Source: a virus. From it: 34,128 nucleotides of DNA. Below are positions 1-8,076 of this stretch, in pieces. The position numbers and the translations under genes were made by a program. The notes beneath the pieces are model-generated. The model worked only from the letters and a program-made list of their open reading frames with translations, did not search any database and had not been told where the DNA came from. The stretch is from IMG/VR virus record IMGVR_UViG_3300033149_005403, positions 1-34,128 of that record; one strand, 5' to 3'. How positions within the stretch are numbered: the stretch's first letter is position 1; the number at the start of each line of letters is the position of its first letter.

Positions 1-14
1 TTTTTCTTTTCTCC

Positions 15-176
15 TCAAACGTTAAAAATGATCTTGACTGCGTAGATGATGCCAACGGCGATTACACCATAAAAGAGAGCTTTCCACAAGATGAGTACGA
101 TGAGACAGCTGATTAACTTCCGCACGTCTTTCTTTTCATCCTTGTTTAGCTTGAAGTAATTTTCCTTAAAACTCAT
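15..176 (-). CDS. Small membrane protein, unknown function
   Basis: I do not recognise this 53-residue protein. A charged, Lys-rich N-terminal half (residues 1-20) is followed by a hydrophobic stretch at about residues 21-50 that could form one long or two short membrane segments. The start at 176 is chosen because its ATG overlaps the TGA of the preceding gene (ATGA) and has a purine-rich GAGAAAG just upstream; a longer version from 209 would overlap the upstream gene by 37 bp. It is the last complete gene of the left operon in this window. The minus strand continues with GGAGAAAAG right after its stop, which looks like the ribosome site of a gene beyond the window edge. Confidence 0.6.
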   Translation of the reverse strand: MSFKENYFKLNKDEKKDVRKLISCLIVLILWKALFYGVIAVGIIYAVKIIFNV

Positions 177-424
177 TTCTTTTCTCTCTTTCTCTTTTGT
201 TTCCTGCATGATAGTTTTCGCGTAGGCAATATGATATTTAACTCACAATAATAATATGGTGGTGAATACTCATCTCTCGAATCAGACCGCAAATGGGTAC
301 ATTCTGTACAACAGGCTGGCGGTATACCGTTACAGACCACGAGATGAAACCCCCAGTCAGAATCAGAAACATCTGTTGGCCTCACCAAGCCACATTTTGG
401 GCATTGTTTTACTGTAGGATTCAC
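173..424 (-). CDS. Cys-rich zinc-ribbon-like protein
   Basis: An 83-residue protein of unknown function. It has a CPKC pair near residues 8-11, then C31, the CCTEC cluster at about 38-42, and further cysteines near 60 and 73, so it probably binds one or more zinc ions. The C-terminus is very basic (RKQKRKREKK). The start overlaps the previous stop as ATGA and its own stop overlaps the next start in the same way, so translation is coupled along three small genes. Such proteins in phage early operons may bind nucleic acid or host proteins, but nothing here shows which. Confidence 0.65.
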   Translation of the reverse strand: MNPTVKQCPKCGLVRPTDVSDSDWGFHLVVCNGIPPACCTECTHLRSDSRDEYSPPYYYCELNIILPTRKLSCRKQKRKREKK

Positions 425-639
425 TGTACTACTCGATATTTCCCATTAACGTATATTCTCTGCCCGATATACCGATTGTGTATAAATAATGTCTCAAAAT
501 ATGCCGAACATTTCATACATTGATATTTGAAAATTTCATATCCTCCGGTTTTTTCAGGATACAATTCTGTCTGCACTGTCTCTATACTACCACAATGAGG
601 ACATCGCTCTTCCAGTGAATCATTTCCTATTTTCGACAT
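421..639 (-). CDS. Small zinc-ribbon protein
   Basis: A 72-residue protein with two CxxC knuckles, CPHC near residues 13-16 and CMKC near 41-44, the usual spacing of a zinc ribbon. The start is supported by GGGAG seven bases upstream, and the gene overlaps the end of the UvrD-like helicase gene by 13 bp. It lies directly behind a helicase and in front of a second Cys-rich gene, so a role in DNA or RNA binding during phage replication is plausible but inferred only from composition and place. Confidence 0.7.
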   Translation of the reverse strand: MSKIGNDSLEERCPHCGSIETVQTELYPEKTGGYEIFKYQCMKCSAYFETLFIHNRYIGQRIYVNGKYRVVQ

Positions 640-2276
640 TTCAAACTCCCTACATTAAACTCCGATGATGGCTGTAATAAGACGACCTCGTTGCGTGACC
701 TCGTCATCGCAACATAAAATAACCTGATAACAGCATCCCGCCCGGGTCCGCGCCGACGCCATTGCTGAATGCCGGCAGATGATAGATCAGGAAAAATATA
801 AACGACATCTGATTCTCCGCCTTTTACGCTATGAATCGTGCCGATAATTACGCGAGGCGCGCTCCGCAATCCTGACCATGACCGCCGAATCAATATCCGC
901 CTCAAAAAATCAAATCGTCTGCGTTGAGCAGGTCTAATATGCTGAATATACCAATCATAATTTCCGCTAACTGAAGCCCGCAGCGCATCATTTAATATCT
1001 CGAGTCCGCAAAATAAATCAGTCATATTTGCACCATCGGGAATTTCATCCTGCGAAATTTTACTGAGAATCTTTTTCGCTCCACGCACGAATATCAATTT
1101 TGATTCTATCGGTTTTGCCCATCGCTGTAAATCCTGCCACGTCCATGCTCGCGCCTCCTCGCCCCAAACATCAGCACATTCAGCCATAAATGCAAATAAT
1201 TGATCTCTTGCCGTTACGCCGCGCCCCCCTAATGGATTCCAATCCCCTCGTGTACGTCGATATGGATTATGAAACGGTATCCCCTCACGCCGCAGAAGCG
1301 ATTTTAGAGGCTCTAACATGTAACTGCATGTCGCTAAAATCATTACTGTTTGTCCTGCATCAATCCGCTCAATAATACCATCAATCAATGGTGCAGGATT
1401 ACTGAATGTTCCTCTGGAAATTGTGATTTTACCCTCAATCTCCGTTGGTAAATACTCAACCTGATCACGTTCCTCTATCTGTTCGATCCAGTTTTTCGCG
1501 AGCTGATAAACTGCCCGAGGCACCCGATATGACTGTTTCAAAATCCGTCGATTTTCAACAGGGATATTCGATAATCTGAATACATTAGGATCAGCTCCCC
1601 GCCATTGATAAATCGATTGATCAGGATCTCCAACCCGGACAAATATATCCGTATTCATTCCCCATTTCTCCATCAAGGCGGATTCGAGCCTCGACCAGTC
1701 CTGACATTCGTCGCCTAAAAATACGCTCGGTATTCCCGGCGCATATAATACATCATCAATACACCGTTCAATCAGATCAGTAAAATCCAGATAATTATTA
1801 TCAGATTTCCACCGATTATATTTCGCTGCAAATACCCGAATCCGTTCAGGATATAATTTCTCATCGAGCATCTGTTGTCTCATCAGGTTTAATTCAGACA
1901 ATAACGCGTCTCCTCGTGTAATCGATTTAATCGGTTCAACCTCATTGTCGGGATCTCGCACCGAACTCGAAATCCTGAACTGTGGAAATTCTCGATTAAA
2001 TTCCCCGATTTTCGTTTCAGCAACAGTCGGCTGTGATAACGCCCGATAACAGAATGAATGGAGCGTCCCGATATTCCCTCGCGGAATAGGCGACTCTCGC
2101 CCCGCAACCTCTGCCGCAGCAGCTCGTGTCATCGAGGTAATCATGATTTTATTTGCATCATATCGTTTTAATGCACGCGACGCCTGCCGAACCAGCCACG
2201 TAGTTTTCCCCGTTCCAGGTGGACCCGTGACATTAAACGCGCCCTCTATATTATCTGTTAAATTTTTGGACTCCAC
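627..2276 (-). CDS. SF1 (UvrD/PcrA-like) DNA helicase
   Basis: A 549-residue superfamily 1A helicase, an ATP-driven 3'-5' DNA translocase by family knowledge. Visible motifs are Walker A GPPGTGKTT (about 18-26), TLHSF (71-75), Walker B DECQD (189-193), the GDPDQSIYQWRGA loop (216-228), IHSVKGGESDVV (about 481-492) and RLFYVAMTRS (518-527). It is shorter than bacterial UvrD (about 720 residues), mostly because the 1B/2B regions are small. The start is GTG with AGGTGA four bases upstream. A repeat-rich 190-bp gap precedes it, so it may have its own control. It probably works with the primase and SNF2-like protein of the same cluster in phage DNA replication or recombination. Confidence 0.93.
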   Translation of the reverse strand: MESKNLTDNIEGAFNVTGPPGTGKTTWLVRQASRALKRYDANKIMITSMTRAAAAEVAGRESPIPRGNIGTLHSFCYRALSQPTVAETKIGEFNREFPQFRISSSVRDPDNEVEPIKSITRGDALLSELNLMRQQMLDEKLYPERIRVFAAKYNRWKSDNNYLDFTDLIERCIDDVLYAPGIPSVFLGDECQDWSRLESALMEKWGMNTDIFVRVGDPDQSIYQWRGADPNVFRLSNIPVENRRILKQSYRVPRAVYQLAKNWIEQIEERDQVEYLPTEIEGKITISRGTFSNPAPLIDGIIERIDAGQTVMILATCSYMLEPLKSLLRREGIPFHNPYRRTRGDWNPLGGRGVTARDQLFAFMAECADVWGEEARAWTWQDLQRWAKPIESKLIFVRGAKKILSKISQDEIPDGANMTDLFCGLEILNDALRASVSGNYDWYIQHIRPAQRRRFDFLRRILIRRSWSGLRSAPRVIIGTIHSVKGGESDVVYIFPDLSSAGIQQWRRRGPGRDAVIRLFYVAMTRSRNEVVLLQPSSEFNVGSLKCRK

Positions 2277-2468
2277 ATCATCACCTGAGAGACATATATT
2301 AAAGAAATTTTTTGTAATTATATCTAAACTATTGAAATCATAATATGTAATAGGTTACTCCAATTACACCGATACCTAACTCCTTGATTTTTCAAGTGTA
2401 ATTGGTAATGCTATTACACCTACCAAAACCTCGTTTACGATTTTTTTATTCGCTTATATAGAATCCAA
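2277..2468. repeat. Non-coding gap with TGTAATTGG repeats
   Basis: This 190-bp AT-rich gap holds several copies of a 9-bp motif in both orientations: CCAATTACA at 2360-2368, TGTAATTGG at 2397-2405, CCAATTACA at 2465-2473 (running into the stop of the upstream gene), and the variants TGTAATAGG at 2346-2354, CTATTACA at 2411-2418 and TGTAATTA at 2313-2320. The same motif recurs only in the other large gap at 28803-29222. The gap could be an operator for the helicase gene or an iteron-type replication origin. No ORF is visible. Confidence 0.6.
2317..2322 (-). promoter_or_regulatory. Possible -10 box in front of the helicase gene
   Basis: The minus strand reads TATAAT here, about 40 bp upstream of the helicase GTG. 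At 16-18 bp further upstream there is no good -35 hexamer, but the TGTAATTGG-type repeats lie just upstream of this box, so a protein bound to them could act as activator or repressor. This is a weak, position-based call. Confidence 0.3.
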
Positions 2469-2705
2469 TTACAGAACATCAAAACAATACAGTGATTCAC
2501 CTCGTGATTGCAACAACAGCGAATAGTAAATGTTTGCCTCATCATCAGTTAAATGATATGCCAGTTGTGAGGGATAAATAATAGCAACTCCGTCACTCCC
2601 TCCATCAGGAATATACAGCGCGATGCATCCAGCGCCATCTCCGAAATTTTCTCTCAGATACTGATCAAGCAATCTGACCATTTTCAACCGTTCTGTCGGA
2701 TTCAT
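2469..2705 (-). CDS. Small acidic protein, unknown function
   Basis: A 78-residue protein with no recognised domain. The sequence predicts a mixed alpha/beta fold with an N-terminal helix (MNPTERLKMVRLLDQYL) and an acidic C-terminal half. The start at 2705 is preferred because GGAG lies about 7 bases upstream and the primase stop lies just before it; an alternative ATG at 2732 would overlap the primase gene by 25 bp. It is the last gene before the repeat-containing gap, and its stop codon falls inside one copy of the CCAATTACA motif. Confidence 0.6.
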   Translation of the reverse strand: MNPTERLKMVRLLDQYLRENFGDGAGCIALYIPDGGSDGVAIIYPSQLAYHLTDDEANIYYSLLLQSRGESLYCFDVL

Positions 2706-2707
2706 TT

Positions 2708-4342
2708 TTACTCCGAGATTTTCATTGTCCATGCTGCACGTGTGACTACTCGTCCGTTATCAGCACGCGCAGATATACTGATAGATGTATAACCCGCCGC
2801 CCGAAATCTGAGAGCAATTTCCTGATGTGAATAATTCTCTCCTCGAGCTGTTTTCAGCCATTTTCGAAACGGTGAGCTGAATATGAAAATTTGATTGTCT
2901 TTTATAAACGGAACCTCACCCTGTAATGCATCCCATACTGTGAAATCCTCAGTAATTTCATGGGGCGGAATATCATCAATATATTCCTGAGTCCACTGAT
3001 TGCCGGTGCCAGCAATTGTGGTGAGCTGTCCCAATTCAATTTCCTCACATGCATCTGTCAACGCTTGTACGATCCGATCCCATTTGAACTCTTTTTGTCG
3101 TCTGATTAAAACACCAGTTGCCGAATGGATTTTCGCACGCATCGTTGTCTGGTTGATCAGGTGTGCAGATGTGCCGATCTGAGCTGCTCCCCGATCCGTA
3201 ATCAATTCAAATAAGGGTGGATCCGAGAGGTATTTAATCATTTTGATAATTTTCACACCTATTATCGATGATACTGCCTCCAGCCCCATTGATCGAACCG
3301 TTGATTTATCTGGAGTTGCTAATACCTCCTCGAGCTTCTCTTCAGCAATATCTATCTGGATTCCTGATCGTGCTTTTGCAATTGTCAGTTTATAATAATC
3401 AGGACGATTTAATTTTAGATCATCACCATGTTTTCTGCGTGATGCTATCAATAGATCAGCGATTTCCTGATCACTCCATCCCGCCTGCGCGCTGATGGTT
3501 GCCAATGCCATATCATATCCTGACGCCGAAGTGTCTTTCAGATCACGTCGTTTTCTCTCCCATGTAGGAACGACTCGTGTAATGTTTTTTTGTAATACAG
3601 AAAATTTATCAAATGGAGGATTTGCATTTGATTTTAGAATAATCCGTTGTGATTTGCCGTCAACAGTTTCATTCATAGAGTATGGTAATACATCAGGAAC
3701 GAATTGAGCGAGGTCATCAGGATTGTAATATATCTCGTTTTTATTGACAAACCGGACCATCACAGGCGGCGTGCGTTTATTATTGATTGTTCCTGTAATA
3801 CGCAGGATTCTGGATAGATCACTGACATTATCGACCTCTCGGCCGATTCCATCAAATAATCCGATTAAATGTCGTGCGAATCGATACATCAAATCCTGCG
3901 CCTCATCACGCTCGCGTTTATCTGCAAAATACCAGATTTCCTTGAATAGCCACCAGACATGATAACCATGTCCGGAATTGATTATCATTGTAGGTTTAGG
4001 CAGTTTACTGATAATCCTGTCAGCTTCCTCAATCGTCGGTAGATTTTTTTTGGAGTGTTCACCGGTAAAATCTATATCCGCCCAAACGCCCGGGATACCA
4101 TCAATTTGATTTTTAGGACAACGCCGGTTTGACGGCAGGGCACGAGGTGATAATCCACACCCGATATAAATATCGTTCTCATGCCCTGCCCGTCGTATTA
4201 TATCAGCAATCGCTGAGGATGTATTTTGACAATATGCCGATTTTTTCGAGGGGAGACTCCAAATCTGAATATACCCTCGCGCCGGCTTATCCCCGTAAAC
4301 AGCCTCGATAAAATCGCTGATTTTTCTTTGATCAGCTTTCAA
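2708..4342 (-). CDS. Archaeo-eukaryotic-type (AEP/PrimPol-like) primase
   Basis: A 544-residue protein whose N-terminal 200 residues carry the three AEP signatures: the metal-binding DxD strand WADIDF (87-92), the SGHGYHVWW strand with its histidine (123-131), and DLSRILRITGTINNK (175-189), the basic nucleotide-binding motif typical of RepB'/PrimPol-like primases of phages and plasmids. It should make primers, perhaps also extend DNA. The C-terminal 300 residues have no Walker motifs, so no helicase domain is fused; they probably include a winged-helix region. The start is TTG, overlapping the upstream gene by 11 bp, because no in-frame ATG lies near. This is the core replication gene of the cluster. 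Confidence 0.85.
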   Translation of the reverse strand: MKADQRKISDFIEAVYGDKPARGYIQIWSLPSKKSAYCQNTSSAIADIIRRAGHENDIYIGCGLSPRALPSNRRCPKNQIDGIPGVWADIDFTGEHSKKNLPTIEEADRIISKLPKPTMIINSGHGYHVWWLFKEIWYFADKRERDEAQDLMYRFARHLIGLFDGIGREVDNVSDLSRILRITGTINNKRTPPVMVRFVNKNEIYYNPDDLAQFVPDVLPYSMNETVDGKSQRIILKSNANPPFDKFSVLQKNITRVVPTWERKRRDLKDTSASGYDMALATISAQAGWSDQEIADLLIASRRKHGDDLKLNRPDYYKLTIAKARSGIQIDIAEEKLEEVLATPDKSTVRSMGLEAVSSIIGVKIIKMIKYLSDPPLFELITDRGAAQIGTSAHLINQTTMRAKIHSATGVLIRRQKEFKWDRIVQALTDACEEIELGQLTTIAGTGNQWTQEYIDDIPPHEITEDFTVWDALQGEVPFIKDNQIFIFSSPFRKWLKTARGENYSHQEIALRFRAAGYTSISISARADNGRVVTRAAWTMKISE

Positions 4343-5087
4343 TCGTCTCTACCGACACCTCGCGCCACAACAGCGCAAATGTTTCAGCATAACGCTCCAT
4401 CGCGTGAATTTCCTCATCAGTAAGTCGTCGCGCGACAGTTAACACAACAACACCATGTGGCATCGGTTTCTCCTCCCGACGGAGACGAAATTTTGTAACC
4501 ACGCGATTGTATACTGTAGGAACATCACTGGATGATAATCGCATTAGATATTTTCGAAACCCCTTGATTGAAGCGGGCGGAAGCGAAATCACAATCGGCA
4601 TTATTGATGATTTCGGCAGCACAAATAGTAACCGCATTTCTTTACACGCTTTTTTCCGTCCCTCGCCGGCAGACCCGAATTGATTCAGGGCGCATTCTGA
4701 ACAGAGTGAACCTGGAGGATCACCGCCGATTGTACCGACACCATGTGTGCCGTTATCGGAATGACAATCCGGCGGCATACCACCACCACCCTCGTCAAAT
4801 CCTGATTCCCAGTAGGCTCGAACGAGCCGATAATCGAGAATTACACCCTCAACTGAATCGACCGATTTGTATCCCGATTCACTCTCATCATCGGGAACCT
4901 GCCAGCTCGTAATCCCTCCGGGCGGGACGGTTAACCGGATCAAATCAAATGGTGTGATTTCCTCGCGTTCCAGATTTGCCCGAATCGCCTGAACAGCAGC
5001 ATCGGATTTAATATTTTGCAATCCTACAAACTCCGTATCGAGTTTGACTACTGCCGCATTTTTTTTAGACCTCGTTCCATTTGCCAT
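4332..5087 (-). CDS. Conserved phage protein with Cys-based zinc site
   Basis: A 251-residue protein. Its centre holds a glycine-rich, cysteine-containing segment with PPDC (about 104-107), CSEC (about 132-135), NQFGS and KKAC (about 146-149), a likely zinc knuckle. I associate similar layouts with phage early proteins lying next to replication genes, possibly single-stranded DNA binding, but this is not shown by sequence alone. The N-terminal part contains beta-rich segments before the Cys cluster and the C-terminal part ends in a helix. GGGAG lies nine bases before the ATG. It sits between the coiled-coil protein and the primase and overlaps the primase start, so it is probably co-translated. 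Confidence 0.65.
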   Translation of the reverse strand: MANGTRSKKNAAVVKLDTEFVGLQNIKSDAAVQAIRANLEREEITPFDLIRLTVPPGGITSWQVPDDESESGYKSVDSVEGVILDYRLVRAYWESGFDEGGGGMPPDCHSDNGTHGVGTIGGDPPGSLCSECALNQFGSAGEGRKKACKEMRLLFVLPKSSIMPIVISLPPASIKGFRKYLMRLSSSDVPTVYNRVVTKFRLRREEKPMPHGVVVLTVARRLTDEEIHAMERYAETFALLWREVSVETIES

Positions 5088-5105
5088 AACTACTCCCTCG
5101 GTTGT

Positions 5106-5552
5106 TTAGGATGTTTTGCGCATTTTTGCCTTGCGCCTGCCGAGTTTGAAAACCTCGGCAATTGTAATTTCATTTCGAACCTCAGCTGGAATGCATTCGA
5201 GAATCTCGTCTGGTGAGAGTTTTTTCTCTGGATCAAACTCCCGTACCCATGCCGACAATCGTGATGCATTGACGGTCGGTTTGACGAAATGCCCCAAGCC
5301 GATTTTTTTCAGCGCTTCCATACCGGGCGCTTTCCCGGCATCATCATGATTAACCAGTCCTGCATAGAGATTGCGACGGATATATAACGTATATCCACGC
5401 CGCGTCAGACTCTGTGATCCTGATCGCTGCATATTTTCGAGAACATAGGATTCCTCGACAGCGATTTTGTCATTGAGGATTTCGAGCTGTCGATTCAAAT
5501 CCTCAATCTCTACATAATAGTTAATCAGTTTGTTCAGTCGTCTCTCGTCCAT
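5106..5552 (-). CDS. Conserved phage protein with N-terminal coiled coil
   Basis: A 148-residue protein. Residues 1-45 form a likely coiled coil, then a beta-rich part (about 50-65) and the stretch EALKKIGLGHFVKPTVNASR (about 80-99), which resembles a conserved segment of uncharacterised phage early proteins next to helicase genes. The C-terminus is strongly basic (GRRKAKMRK), which suggests nucleic acid contact. The start has GAGGGAG close upstream and overlaps the helicase end by 32 bp. A role beside the SNF2-like helicase is inferred from place only. Confidence 0.6.
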   Translation of the reverse strand: MDERRLNKLINYYVEIEDLNRQLEILNDKIAVEESYVLENMQRSGSQSLTRRGYTLYIRRNLYAGLVNHDDAGKAPGMEALKKIGLGHFVKPTVNASRLSAWVREFDPEKKLSPDEILECIPAEVRNEITIAEVFKLGRRKAKMRKTS

Positions 5553-7179
5553 TACTCCCTCGTTTTAGAATTTCACTGATTATTTCACGCCGCTCTTGTA
5601 GCGCCGTAAATACCCTCTCATCAACTGTATCACGTGCGATGAGGTGGATGTTGGTTACAGGTAATTTCTGTCCTGGTCGGTGAACTCGGGCTTTTGATTG
5701 CTCGTAATCTCCGAGTGAAAATCCGAGCGAATAATAAATCACATAACTCGCCCGGGATAGATCAATTCCTAATCCTCCAGCCTGAATTTGAACACCCATA
5801 ATCTGGATATTTTCAGGATAGATCGCCTCGCCGTCGATGTCTTTTCTGCGTCCTGATACCTCTCCATATTCGAGGTTGAGATTTTCAGCAACTTCCCTGA
5901 CAGCATCCAGGTCCGCAATGAATCGTGTGAAAACCACAATGTGATGTTTCGTTGTATCAATTCCCTCAATAATATCCCGTAATACATCCTGTTTAGCTGT
6001 GCTGACCTGTAACAATTCATCCTGATCGTCCAATTTGAGAAATCCTGATGTCAATTGCTGGAGTCGTAATAATTTTACGAGTGCATTCGTCGCTGTAATT
6101 AACCCCTCATCTACCTCAGCCCAGAATTGACTCTCCAGTGAATTGTAAACGATTTTAGTTTCCTCATCAAGATAAAAATCTCTAACGGTATCAATTGACG
6201 GCGGTAAATCGAGCACGTCTTCTTTCCGCACCTGAAATGAAATCGAATCAAATTTTGATCGCAGATCGTCCTGATTTTTGAATCTGATCACCTGTTTCTG
6301 ATGAAACCCGCCCATCTCAGCATACTGGCTGCGAAACGCTGTAAATGAAGTTCCAAAAATCCCTTTATCCAGCGCCCGGAACTGTGCATAAATATCCAAT
6401 GGTGAATGCGGCATCGGCGTTCCGGTTAATCCGATTCGATATTTAGCTCGATCCGAGAGCCGTGAGCAGAACCGACTCGCCACACCGCCGGGCGCTTTTA
6501 ATTTATGAATCTCATCATAAACTATGAGATCCCAATTAACCATCAGACACCATTTCGCAAATGGCTGTCTCCACACCGCTTCATAATTGATCACGAATAT
6601 CGACGGTAATTGCCGAGCGGTATTCAACTGATAATTCTGTTGTGCAATTTCCAGCCGTTTCGCTATTTTGGCATTATACAGAATTATCGGTCGGAGATTA
6701 TCAATGGAGTGTTTCGAAAACTCGCGTTTCCAGACATTCAGAACAGATACAGGGGCAACGATCAGAATCATTCTCAATTCCGGATTATTGTTTACCAGGT
6801 CCACAACGATTTTCGATTTACCTGTCCCCATATCCATCGCGAGCAGGCTCGCCGGCTGTCCCTCAGCAAACCAGTAGCCCTGTAGTTGATGTTGCCATGG
6901 AGTGATTTTTGATCTGATTTCATTGAGATTAGATGAATTTATCGCGGTCTGCCGACGAATAATCAATTCAGCGGTATTATGGATTTCATCATCAATCAGA
7001 TCGGTAATTTCAGAAAATTTATCGATGCAGATTTTTGCTGTGGTTGGTGTCAGCGGAAATTCCCACCTGCGCCGCGTTTTATTCCAGCGATGTCCGGGAA
7101 TTGATTTGCAGGTATCCTTTAATTCGTATGGTGTTTCAGCGGCGATTATACCATCACTGATAAATAATTTCGGAATCAT
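5521..7179 (-). CDS. SNF2-family DNA helicase/translocase
   Basis: A 552-residue superfamily 2 protein of the SNF2/Rad54-like group, common in phage replication modules. Visible motifs are Walker A MDMGTGKS (115-122), DEIH (222-225), LTGTP (251-255), AGGLGIDLSRA (467-477) and the SNF2-typical motif VI QSKARVHRPGQ (494-504). The first 90 residues form a separate N-terminal domain with a GHRWNKTRRRWEFP segment that resembles the short HARP-like or annealing-helicase N-termini. It should translocate on double-stranded DNA and may act in recombination or fork restart. GAGGT lies before the ATG, two bases after the HTH gene, so the two are co-transcribed. Confidence 0.93.
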   Translation of the reverse strand: MIPKLFISDGIIAAETPYELKDTCKSIPGHRWNKTRRRWEFPLTPTTAKICIDKFSEITDLIDDEIHNTAELIIRRQTAINSSNLNEIRSKITPWQHQLQGYWFAEGQPASLLAMDMGTGKSKIVVDLVNNNPELRMILIVAPVSVLNVWKREFSKHSIDNLRPIILYNAKIAKRLEIAQQNYQLNTARQLPSIFVINYEAVWRQPFAKWCLMVNWDLIVYDEIHKLKAPGGVASRFCSRLSDRAKYRIGLTGTPMPHSPLDIYAQFRALDKGIFGTSFTAFRSQYAEMGGFHQKQVIRFKNQDDLRSKFDSISFQVRKEDVLDLPPSIDTVRDFYLDEETKIVYNSLESQFWAEVDEGLITATNALVKLLRLQQLTSGFLKLDDQDELLQVSTAKQDVLRDIIEGIDTTKHHIVVFTRFIADLDAVREVAENLNLEYGEVSGRRKDIDGEAIYPENIQIMGVQIQAGGLGIDLSRASYVIYYSLGFSLGDYEQSKARVHRPGQKLPVTNIHLIARDTVDERVFTALQERREIISEILKRGSNGRETTEQTD

Positions 7180-7181
7180 GA

Positions 7182-7484
7182 TTACCTCGAAATTATCCTG
7201 GCTGTTTGTCTGATCTCTCTGGGGATTTTATAAATCCCGGGTGTACCCAGAATCACGATTGCCATTCCGTGTACATCATAGGCGAGATGTGCCCAGTTCT
7301 CTCGAAAATACTCAATCATATTTTGGAGCCGAGCATCCACAATTGATGCGTAACTCCGGTTTTTATCCGGATCACCTCGTCGTGATGTTGCAATATCAAT
7401 TGATGATTTGGAAACCCCAGCGATCTCAGCAATCTGTAAATTACTCAGATTGTATTTTTCGCGAATCTGTTTCAGATTTACCAT
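7182..7484 (-). CDS. HTH (XRE/Cro-like) transcriptional regulator
   Basis: A 100-residue protein with an N-terminal helix-turn-helix at about residues 3-45 (IREKYNLSNLQIAEIAGVSK, then a recognition helix with SSIDIATSRRG). The remaining 50 residues probably serve for dimerisation. It has a strong ribosome site (AGGAGGT, spacing 5-6) and is the only clear DNA-binding regulator in the window, so it is the best candidate to bind the palindromes found at the two duplicated promoters (8426-8441 and 32405-32420), one of which drives its own operon. That link is inference; it could also be a Cro-like or replication control protein. Confidence 0.75.
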   Translation of the reverse strand: MVNLKQIREKYNLSNLQIAEIAGVSKSSIDIATSRRGDPDKNRSYASIVDARLQNMIEYFRENWAHLAYDVHGMAIVILGTPGIYKIPREIRQTARIISR

Positions 7485-7604
7485 GTGGACCTCCTAATAA
7501 AATACAGGGGCGCTATATCTACCTGCTCGGACAGGGGAGAAAACCGAGCGCCTTCAGATGCCTTAGCCGCGCGATGGGCACAGGTGCGCGGTACCCCAAA
7601 CAAT
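7485..7604. other. GC-rich non-coding gap with hairpin
   Basis: This 120-bp gap is richer in GC than the genes around it and contains GCTCGG at 7527 to 7532 pairing with CCGAGC near 7551 across a 13-14-base loop. It ends at the AGGAGGT ribosome site of the HTH gene. I see no ORF with a ribosome site. It may be a structured leader or attenuator controlling the regulator. Confidence 0.35.
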
Positions 7605-7796
7605 TCAATCCTCAACCCAACGGAGAGTAATTCCGTCGATTGTAATACTGATTCCGGTTAACTCCCGCAGTATCTCTCGCAATCGAGAGATACTGAATCC
7701 CTTTTTTTGGATCTGTTTTAATATCACAGGATTCACCTCGATCCATTCAACTCGATTTTCATTGCCCGAATAATTAATGCTTCTCTGGAGTAGCAT
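7605..7796 (-). CDS. Small basic protein, unknown function
   Basis: A 63-residue protein with no recognised family. It contains a helix-rich part (VILKQIQKKGFSISRLREIL) that could be a short helix-turn-helix but is too short to assign. The start at 7796 is preferred because GAGGAG lies four bases upstream; a longer form starting at 7844 would overlap the previous gene by 71 bp. The overlap with the upstream gene from 7796 is 23 bp, which suggests translational coupling. Confidence 0.55.
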   Translation of the reverse strand: MLLQRSINYSGNENRVEWIEVNPVILKQIQKKGFSISRLREILRELTGISITIDGITLRWVED

Positions 7797-8076
7797 GATT
7801 CTCCTCAAAATATTCGGCAGCAGCTTTCGCTCCTGCAATTTCAAATGACAGTAAAAATGTGGCTTGTGCTATATCAGCCATTTGCGCTTCGATATATGCT
7901 TGGCGTGCATCCTCGAGAGCACTGGGAATAGCATTTTTAATTTGCGCCCTCAAATAAATCAGGAACTCATCTGTCAATCTCAACTCAAATCCTCGCGTTT
8001 CACACCAACGGCATGCCCCTGTAACCGCTGTTGAAATCGCAATAGAACCCAATTTATCTAATTCCTGATCGTCCAT
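7774..8076 (-). CDS. Small helical protein, unknown function
   Basis: A 100-residue, mostly alpha-helical, alanine-rich and acidic protein. It has a CRWC pair near residues 22-25 and lacks signal or membrane segments. The ATG follows AGGGAGAGAGACA, nearly the same leader as in front of the genes starting at 8375 and 32356, so these three start regions are related. Function unknown; position in the early operon ahead of the HTH regulator suggests a role early in infection. Confidence 0.55.
   Translation of the reverse strand: MDDQELDKLGSIAISTAVTGACRWCETRGFELRLTDEFLIYLRAQIKNAIPSALEDARQAYIEAQMADIAQATFLLSFEIAGAKAAAEYFEENHATPEKH

Noticed and set aside
2381-2396. Terminator at CTTGA-TTTT-TCAAG
   Set aside because: The stem has only five pairs and no T-tract outside the loop; too weak to call.
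4568-4912. 114-codon plus-strand frame
   Set aside because: It lies fully inside the convincing zinc-protein gene on the other strand and has no ribosome site or recognisable content. The same holds for the other plus-strand frames in the window.
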